Of a stretch of 64,000 bases of DNA, positions 56,155 through 64,000 are shown one piece after another (within the stretch, counting starts at the first letter, position 1; every line of letters begins with the position of its first letter). A program made the translations under genes and the position numbers. Source of the stretch: Pinus tabuliformis (taxonomy: Eukaryota > Streptophyta > Pinopsida > Pinales > Pinaceae); NCBI GenBank assembly GCA_031772625.1, contig CM062807.1, positions 1,149,149,007 through 1,149,213,006 on the forward strand. The letters are read 5' to 3'. The notes beneath the pieces are model-generated. The model saw only the letters and a program-made list of their open reading frames with translations. It was not told the origin of the DNA and searched no databases.

Positions 56155-56682
56155 CTATTGATTACTATCTTTTTGGTTTTTGTCCCGAATAAAGGCTTTT
56201 CTATTTCTGATTATTGCCCATTTTCCTTCCTTTCTAGCTTCTTTTACCTTTTGTACCTCCTTTCTTAATTCTGCTTGATCTTCTGGGATGAGATCTTCAT
56301 TTATGAATATTCCCGTTCCTTTTAGACTTGAGGTTTTACTAAGTATGTTGTGCTTATGATCAGTAGAGCTCACCTTTATGCGGATTAATCTTCCTTTATT
56401 CTCGGTTAATTTCCCCAACCTTGTTGCTTCTGTGAGACACACTGTTTCAATTTGTAATCTATTATGTAATTCTGTCTGGACTAAGGCTAAAGTATCCTCA
56501 TCTTCTTCCTCTTTTAAACCGAAGATTATAAGGTTTAAGGTCCTTTTGTTACGTTCGTGGTCTAATTCTATTAATTTTTTCATTTCGTCTTTAATTGGTT
56601 TAATATCTAACTTATCTACCACACTATTTAGGGTGAGGCGGCTATTAACTTTTTCTTCTAATTCTTTAATCATGTCTTTCAT
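56155..56682 (-). CDS. LINE ORF1: coiled-coil, RRM-like nucleic-acid-binding protein
   Basis: The frame is open back to 56721, but only TTG stands there. The first ATG is at 56682 (MKDMIKELEEKV), giving 175 codons. Residues ~1-60 form a probable coiled coil. The middle (TLNLIIFGLKEEEDEDT, TRLGK, GRLIRIKVSS) and end (LKGTGIFINEDLIPEDQAELRKEV) match the RRM-like plus C-terminal layout of L1-type ORF1 proteins (Transposase_22-like), which bind the element RNA as trimers in better-known cases. The stop TAG is followed after nine bases by the ORF2 ATG, so ORF2 may be made by termination and re-initiation (inferred). The N-terminus may be shortened if the element is 5'-truncated. Confidence 0.8.
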   Translation of the reverse strand: MKDMIKELEEKVNSRLTLNSVVDKLDIKPIKDEMKKLIELDHERNKRTLNLIIFGLKEEEDEDTLALVQTELHNRLQIETVCLTEATRLGKLTENKGRLIRIKVSSTDHKHNILSKTSSLKGTGIFINEDLIPEDQAELRKEVQKVKEARKEGKWAIIRNRKAFIRDKNQKDSNQ

Positions 56683-56709
56683 TTTAAGACCCTCTAAGGT
56701 ATCAGTAAA

Positions 56710-58296
56710 AGGTATATACAAATGAATACTTTATAAATAAAATGAGTACCACTCTTGATAAATATATATAATTTTATCCTTATTACAAGAAATCAATCAA
56801 TACTCCAATAAATAATAGAATAAAAATATAAATATAAAATTCAATTTTTTTTTAATAAATGAAATAATAATAAAAATAAATAAATAAAAGAAATTTAAAA
56901 ATAAAAAAAATAACAAATACAATTTTATGACCAAGTGGTCCACAACATAGTAAGAAAGCAATTTACAAACTTGTGGAATATTCCACATAACTTAGGTAAA
57001 GCTTGGAAACGAGAACAACTTCTACAAAAGTGTGTTCATATCTTTTGGATTCTGTGTGATTCCATGAAAAATGTGCTCATACATAATTATAATGTTTATA
57101 AAGATTTTTCAAAGTGTTTAAAGGAGTTGCAGCTTTGAAATTTGTGCACTTTACGTCATACACAATTGCATTTATTGAATGTTTAATGTATAAATTCTAA
57201 TGTCTAAAGGGTGTGAATATTATTTTATTATCAGGAAACAATGTATCTCAAATGTGTCAACAACTTTGCTCAAGATATTTTTTGGTGAGCAATTGGATAG
57301 ATAATTTCATTAATTAAAGAATTGTGAAAAACATTGTAAAAACAAAATTGTTGTAATTGTGATTATTACTTATTTTTTTATGCTTATGATATTATTTACG
57401 ATCATTATTAACAAATGCTTATGATATTATTTACAATAAACATTTAACAAGATGGTGAAATCTACATTATTTAATAATATCAAAAAAATCATAAAAAACA
57501 TAAACCCTAAGATGCAAGAATCTTAACTCTAATTTGAAGTTAATAAGGTTGAGTATGCACACTTTGCTACATAAAATTGAGTTGCCTAAAATCATATGAA
57601 GCTTTCTTGAGACTATATAAATTTCGTATTGATATATTTTAGTACTCTTTAGCTCATTGAAAAGTGAATTTACAGGCTTTGGAATGTCGAAAAACACTCA
57701 AAAAGGCCTTGAAAAACTCACCATGATTTCAAGACTTAAGAATTACCAATATTGATATCATTTATAAGATGGCCTCATACAACCACTTGGATCAATCCTT
57801 CTCCCTTAAACAGTTACCATAGTTTGCATTGTGTCAATTTCATATACAAGATGTGAGAATTCTATCAAATTTAATTCTTGATAAACCATTTGTGGCTTTT
57901 TAATAACCTAAAAGAGTTGTATAATTATAGTGGGTGCACTTCAACTTGGTGTCCATGATTTTGTCTACTACAACTTGCTCAATGTAATCATACTTGAGCT
58001 TTGTAATGGTCAAGTCATACACCATTTCTAACATGTGAAACAAAGGAAGGTAGTATGATCAAAGCAACTCTACATTAAAGAGTCAAAGGAGTAAGTCAAG
58101 GAATGGTAGAAGATTTAATCCAAAAACATTCACACCCACAAGCGTGGCGATAATGTACTAAGGCCTATATCATAGTGTTTTCAACTTCCTCTAGGAGGCT
58201 ACAAGTTGTTCTTTTTACAATTGCATCCATATCTTGTCACTAACTTCTAATTTGTATGTACTTTGAGGTTGATCATGTTGTTGTTTATACTTACCA
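56710..58296 (+). repeat. Unit B of the old repeat, matching the outer half of the palindrome arms
   Basis: Aligns in direct orientation with about 26530-27887 and, inverted, with 15500-17050. It keeps the ~190-bp piece (about 56930-57110) that the right arm lost and the left arm kept, showing the deletion happened in the right arm. No intact gene. Confidence 0.8.
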
Positions 58297-61200
58297 TTAG
58301 CTTTCTACAAAATACCATGAAATATTTGTTAAATGCATTGATCCATTCAATAAATTTGGTTGACCTATTTGTCTCACTCAGAGCATGGGGAGACTCTCCT
58401 TATGTTGATGTAATGAGTAAAGATACAATAATTGGGGATAATGGTTGGAACCTCGTACACACTTAAAAATTAATGTGGCTAATAGAACTATGAAAAGGAT
58501 TATTCTATATGCATTAAACACAAGGAAGATTTTCATCCCATATATGTTAATGCTTGGAGGTGCATTTTGAGGATATGTATAATTATCACGTTAACTAACA
58601 TTGTCTTTCCATATGTTTGAGGATCGGAAGGAAATTAATTTATTTATTTTGGTGTTTATAGTGGACAAAATGTTAGAATAGAACATACTTAGGAACATGT
58701 TGTTAATATCAAAGGTAATGATATTTATAAACCCAAAATGAATCCAAACTTTCTTACAAATGAGCTAGTGCCAAAATTGTCCTCTTAGGGCACCAATCAA
58801 CAACCACAAAAACACTTTTGTAACTATGCTCAGTTGATCAAGGTTTACCTAGAGTGTGAAATGTTTTTCTTTGTTCCTTTCGTCTGAATGATAAATAAGA
58901 CTAATATCCTAGGGAAAAAATGACTCTATAAGGCCAAGATTAATAAAAAAATGTGACACTTCCACATATATGGTTATCCTAAAAGAACATCTGAAACCTC
59001 AAGTGAGGTGACATCACATAATACCTCATATTTTAAGGGCTTGATGCCATATTGTAAGTGACATTGGTTACTCATGCAGATGTCTCATCCTTGGATTAGC
59101 CAATTAGTATTGAACATTTTGGGGTTCGACGACATTGTTAGCTTCATCTTCTTGATGACCTTCACTAAGACAATGTTCTTCAGTTGGTAGTATGGACAAT
59201 GGAATATAACTATGTCCCCCTCCCCCACATTTATGAAGTGAAGAGGCATTCTCCTTCCTTAGATTCCTCTAGTTCTTCTCATTCAACCTTTGTAGTAGAA
59301 ATAATAATATTTGGTTTTGTGTTGATGATCTATTTTCTACCATTCATCGTCATTAGTGATGTCAAGGTAGAAGTAGAGTTTGAGGCTCCTATATGTACAA
59401 ATAATAATTATCATGGTGTGTGTCACACCATTTGCATGTATTCTCCTTCAACTTCATGTTCTTCTTCTTTTCATGTTGTTCAAATCAATTGTTCATTTAT
59501 ATCCTTTGTTGTGAGAGTAAGTGCTACCTTTACCTTTATTTTTCTATTGTGAATTTTTTGACCCAAACTCTTTCTTGGACGTATGCTAACATTTTTTCTC
59601 AATTCTAACCAAATAGTTGTGAAGATCTCCTTATAAATAGATGTCCATAAACTCCATTTAAATTTGGATATATTTGTGTAGGTCACTCCAACATCTTAGA
59701 GCCAACTATTGTTTGGAGCCTTGATACTTAGTGTTGCACATAAGGTTGGAATATGTTGGTGTACTTCAACATAGTGTGATATTTACATATGTGTAAGGTA
59801 ATTATCCATATTATGCATTTGTCTTCGTAGTTTACAATAAAGTGATAATCCTCCTTGAGGAGATATCAGAATTATTATGTTATGTTTAGATTACCTAGAG
59901 AATACATGCTATGAGGAATTATTGTGTTATGTTTAGATCACCTAGTGTTAGAATGTGTCCCCTTAGAAGGTAATAATGTCTAAGTTATCTCAGAAGAAGT
60001 TGTAATCTTATGTAAAACAATTATCTCACATTCATCATAGACTAAAATACCTTTGTAATTGTTTATTATATAAAGAGGTGAAATTGCATTATCTCACATG
60101 CATTATTAGGATGTAATTCCTCCATATCTCTTGGTATCTAGTAGAGGTAATGGAGACCCAAGAAACACACAATGAATATGAAAGTCTTATCTTTGTAAAG
60201 GGTAAAGTGGAGGCGCTCTCAAGTGTAAGTGCTAATAAGTGATATGGGCTAACTAACTCCCTCTCATTAATTGCTAAATGATATGGGCCCTTCTCTATTT
60301 TAGTTTTCTTTTACATTTTTACTTTTGATTTGGTTTTGATTATATAGTGTACAATTACTTTATGTTTTTGAAGAGTTGTGTAGCTTACCTATGATCACTA
60401 GGCTAACGCTTTTTATCTCTTTTCTTTGGTAATTCATCCATTCACCTTTGTTTTCTTTGATAAAGGTCAAATGACCCTTGGCATTGATTTGACAACAAAA
60501 ATAGCTACCAAAGGGATATAATTTTATTCATTCATTTGAACATATACAAAAGAAAAGGGAGGGCACTACAAAATTTAAATTTTGTAGCAACCTTAACTTA
60601 TAATATATGAATTTATTATTTTAATAACTTTCAAAATTTATGTCTGAACTGGATGCATGAAACATTTAAAAATGCCTATGATTGGTACCTTGGTTAACTA
60701 AGTTTATATGTTGTTATTCAAATGTCAGAATCTTACATATTGATGCATTTATATTGACTTTGGTCTGAGTATTGCTTATTTAGGGTTAATATTAATTGGA
60801 AAACCAAGCTTATTGCCTTAGTCTTGGTATATTATTTGCTGAAATTTATTTATTCTAGACCTAAATCATTTCGTAGTTATGGTGAAACCTAGGGTATCAT
60901 TGTGATTATGTGTGTAAAGTTGGGATCTTTGATCTCTTCCACCTGTGACAATATGCTGTGACTGATGTTTAGACATGTCATTATCATACCCATGAATACT
61001 CTCTCATGATTAATCATGCCTTGAGACTAATTATTAGGGTTTTCCCAATTCAATCGACCTCTAGCTTTGATATTCTCTTCTTTGTTTTCTCACTTTCAAG
61101 ATCATTGGTTAGGGTTTTGGGGGTTTTTCCTTACTGAATATTAGTCTGCTGGTTTCAACTTTATCCCAACTGTAAAATCTATTAGGAATCATTTATGTTG

Positions 61201-61963
61201 CAGGTTATTCAAATATAGGTTGTCGGCATAGATTTGATTGAGGTTTATGATTAATGTGTTGAACTCTTTCGAACTATTGGATGACTTTAGTTTCTACAAC
61301 CCTTTCGAGGTTACAACCAGAGTTTAACCAAGGCTTTTTCCACTTCATTTGATGTTAATAGTCCCAAGGTGGGAGATATTGAGATGAATGTGGATATTGA
61401 TTTCATTTCTAAAGCCACTTATCTCCTCGTTGACAATGAAGTCTGGTCTAAGAACCAAAGAGTTCGTAACATCCCTTGCAGGAAGCTACTAACGAAGAAA
61501 GGGCATACGTATATTATCGAAAGTATGCCTATCCCATATCTAAAACCCTAATGGCAGAATATGTTGTTGTTTTTATGCAGATATGTGACCTGTGAGGGTC
61601 ATTACAACTTGGTCTTTCTCCATCATATATGAATCTTAATGGTCTTTTTAGGGTTCAAGTTAAATTTTCCACACTTTTTGTATATGAGTTTGGTTAATAT
61701 GTCTTCAATTTACCAAAAAAATACCTCAAATACTAAATGGTTTCATATCCATCACAGCTTGATTACCATCTTGGTAAATATCAATTAGAAAAGATGGGTC
61801 AGGATTGGGAATCATTTCTCCTACAAAGTTTTTTGATAAAACCCCGTCTTCAAGGGAGACTGACTCCCAAGTTCCCTCAGACCCTGGTCTAGTTCATGAA
61901 GACATTCCATCCTCTCATTTGCATGATGTTGTACATTCAAATGACTTAGATTTGTTTCAGGAT
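58297..61963 (+). repeat. Unit B of the old repeat, middle and end
   Basis: Aligns with 41208-44312 and 50174-50750 at about 85% identity. The empty sites of both the old gypsy element (near 58293) and the chromovirus (near 61415) are preserved here. Frames such as 59184-59552 (122 codons) and 61369-61551 show no recognised domain; the former has a counterpart at 42197-42496 that is only partly similar. Probably a long-dead element or segmental repeat. Confidence 0.75.
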
Positions 61964-63917
61964 TGGTGAGCCTTGGTATTGCACTAAGAGTGCTGCAACT
62001 CCCAAGAGCTCCTCAACTCTATTTATCAACCTGGAGTACGTATAAACTTCGAGGTTACTATGCTATATGCACAATAGATGGTATTCTACTCATTCCACCC
62101 TCAACTAGGACATCTGATCAATAATGCTCCAATACCATTCCTCCTACTGAATTATAATGAAAGTTGGCTAATGAAGGTGCAATTTAGAAGCTACCTCTAA
62201 CTATGACAAGAAAAATTATATTTACTTTAACTTGTAAATCCTATTGAAACTATTCATGAAAAGGCAAGATCTAAACTACTTGCAAAAAGGAAACTATATT
62301 ATCTTGCAACATTCATCAAGCTATTAGATCTACTTGTAGAAAGGAAGCTAATCTCTCTTGCATAACCTACCAAACTATAATTCAAGGTTTTATGTACTAT
62401 CTAACTAGATCACACTTGCATGTAAATCAATATTCTATTTGTGCCAAATATGTGATAAGGAAACCAACAATATTATATTTTTGTAGTGAGGGAAAATGAG
62501 GGTTTGGAGTGACCTAGGAGCTTCCCCTGATCATGAAATCATAGTTGTGGGTCAACATACTTCTAAACTAAGTACAAGCTGCAGTAAGGATCAAAACTAG
62601 TGGAAGAAATAGGTCATACAGGTGTGCTACAGGAGGCTTGTCTTGCTACAGGAGGGCCTGTAATGCTACAAGAGGGCTGCCGAGAAGGTTTGATATGGGA
62701 AAATAATGGTTTAAGGGTATGGAAAGGTGAATCAAGGTTGAGTAGATAAGTGAAGGGTGGCTGAATCCAAGCTCAAAGCCACTTGAAGGATTTTTTTCAC
62801 TAGGGAGGATGATCTCGGTGACCCTAGGAAAATGAACTTAAGAAACATAATTTTTTTGACAGAATTTGAGGTTCATAAGAAAAGGTGAGGGAGTCCAAGA
62901 TGGAGGTGGAGAAGGTTCCCTTGCCCACAGATCCAAACAACCCTGCAATCATCACATGCATACACCCATTTATCATTGACAAAAATAAAACAACTAGTAG
63001 TGGAAAAGATGAGTTGATTTTAAATGATATCTAATAGATGTCAGGACTTTCATCTAATCAATGAACCAACTCCTAAGCTACAAAAAGCACATGAAAACTA
63101 AGATGACTAACACAAATATTCTTCTAAGAAATCATAAACATAATTCTTTTGGGTTATGGTTTTGAATCCTTCTATTCATGCTCCCATAAGAGAGGTGAGG
63201 TAGAGGCTGCAACCACAGATTTTAATGGATTATTCTCTACTAAAATGCAAGAAAATAAGCAATAATATGAAACTAAAAGAGATACAAGTACACAAGAGGG
63301 ATCTAGGCCACTGTGTTGGGCCTCAACCATCTGGAACTAACTCAGTGATGAATCAACAAGAAACTTTTCATTATCATTGAATCAATGTATAATATGTCAA
63401 ATAACAATTAAAATAATAGTGCTAAGTTCCTGAGCTCAAGAGCCACCTAGCTGGAAAAAAAAATCAAATCCTAATGAGCTCTTCTAAATGCTTATTTATA
63501 CAAGAGGGTACCTACTAGCATCTCCCTAGAAAATAGGAATCTTTGTCTCCTACAACTCGAGAATGGTGGATCTTATTCCTAATTACTTTCACTTGCTTGG
63601 CTGCCAATGACCTTGAGCTGATGAGAGAGAGAGAGAGTGCTATGATCTTGGGTTGATTGAGGGAGTTAAGGAGGTGGAAAACCCCTAGATTATCTCCTTG
63701 TTGTCTACTCTGAGCCCCTACATAGAAATAATCTCAAAAGTTGCGGCATTTCTTGCAATTAAACCATATTAGGCTACATGACATGAAAAACATCTTTTAT
63801 CCTTCTCACTAAGCATAATATATCAAAAAAGGTAAATAAATGTGAGAAAATGATAGTTCTAAAGTTGGACGATGGTATTATGACCCTTTATAATGTACAT
63901 ATTGATGAGCCTCATCA
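61964..63917 (-). repeat. LTR of a second, related Athila-type element
   Basis: Starts TGGTGAGCC and ends GCCTCATCA, about 1,954 bp. Its first ~100 bases align with the start of the 452-2598 LTR (shared TGCAACTCC, ATTTATCAACC, GTACGTATAAACTT-like words). It carries two CTACAGGAGG motifs at about 62630-62660. The likely target duplication is AGGAT (61959-61963), with the partner beyond the window. By analogy this is the 3' LTR of a minus-strand element. It belongs to the same lineage but a clearly different family from the 15-kb copy. Fossil status unknown because the rest is off the window. Confidence 0.82.
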
Positions 63918-64000
63918 TCACCCCCTACTAAAATTGTTTCTCATCCTCTGAGAAACTCAATCATCCATGTTCATCTCTTTCATGGCCCTGGTGGCCTCCT
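63918..64000 (-). mobile_element. Interior start of the second Athila-type element
   Basis: Polypurine tract complement TCACCCCCT, then sequence alignable with 2599-2690 of the first element (CTCATCCT..GAGAAACT). The body lies beyond the right edge. Confidence 0.75.

Larger units (their letters stand above)
52830..56709 (-). mobile_element. Non-LTR retrotransposon (LINE), two ORFs, apparently intact coding
   Basis: A ~3.9-kb minus-strand insertion in unit B. The boundaries come from comparison with the empty site in the palindrome arm (GGTTAACGATATAC, about 26522): unit-B sequence stops at GGTTAACG on the left and resumes at TATATACAAATG on the right. It encodes ORF1 and a 1,090-codon ORF2 with only nine bases between them. 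The 3' end (left) is not a poly(A) tail but ends near GGTTTCAGTGAA. No target duplication longer than two or three bases is visible. The 5' end lies only ~27 bases before the first ORF1 ATG, so it is either nearly full length or slightly 5'-truncated. Confidence 0.85.

Noticed and set aside
59184-59552. 122-codon frame in unit B as a host gene
   Set aside because: The unit A counterpart is only partly open and differs at many positions; no domain seen.

Overview
The window is a repeat-dominated stretch of a plant nuclear genome with no convincing host gene. LTR retrotransposons of plant lineages (Athila-type and chromovirus Ty3/gypsy, Ty1/copia) are nested in one another and in an old, AT-rich repeat landscape. 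A large-genome seed plant, possibly a gymnosperm, fits the picture, but no host gene is present to prove it. All percentages below are estimates made by eye.

Layout. (1) 452-15417 is a 15.0 kb minus-strand Athila-type Ty3/gypsy element. It has 2,147-bp LTRs that differ at about 22 positions (about 1%), a CTGAT target duplication, a tRNA-Asp-type primer site, one 1,791-codon gag-pol frame and an extra coding region downstream of integrase. (2) It sits inside the left arm of a giant imperfect palindrome. The left arm is 431-451 plus 15418-20270, the spacer is 20271-23263, and the right arm is 23264 to about 27969. The arms differ by about 4%. (3) 27888-41202 is an old, broken Ty3/gypsy element (ATTAG duplication, LTRs about 12% apart over the compared 3' part). 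A broken Ty1/copia element (29978-36158, ATGCG duplication) is inserted in its gag. (4) 41208-44312 and 50174-50833 are pieces of an old repeat unit A, split by a young chromovirus at 44313-50168. That element has 333-bp LTRs differing at 5 positions, an ATTCA duplication and a whole 1,497-codon gag-pol ending in a chromodomain. (5) 51480-61963 is a second, direct copy (unit B) of the same landscape. It carries a 258-bp Mutator-type MITE and an apparently intact LINE with two ORFs (52830-56709, minus strand). (6) From 61964 to the window end lies the LTR and first interior bases of a second, related Athila-type element.

Relative order from divergence and nesting: the A/B duplication is oldest (about 15%), then the gypsy element at 27888, then the inverted duplication (its left arm copied the first ~80 bp of that gypsy LTR) and the copia insertion, then the chromovirus, with the 15-kb Athila element youngest.

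The most unusual signal is the 7-mer CCTGTAG (core TTCCTGTAGAA). It occurs about 38 times in the 15-kb Athila element, against about 2 expected, in LTRs, spacers and the extra coding region in different reading frames. It is nearly absent from gag-pol, and two copies recur in the related LTR at the right edge.
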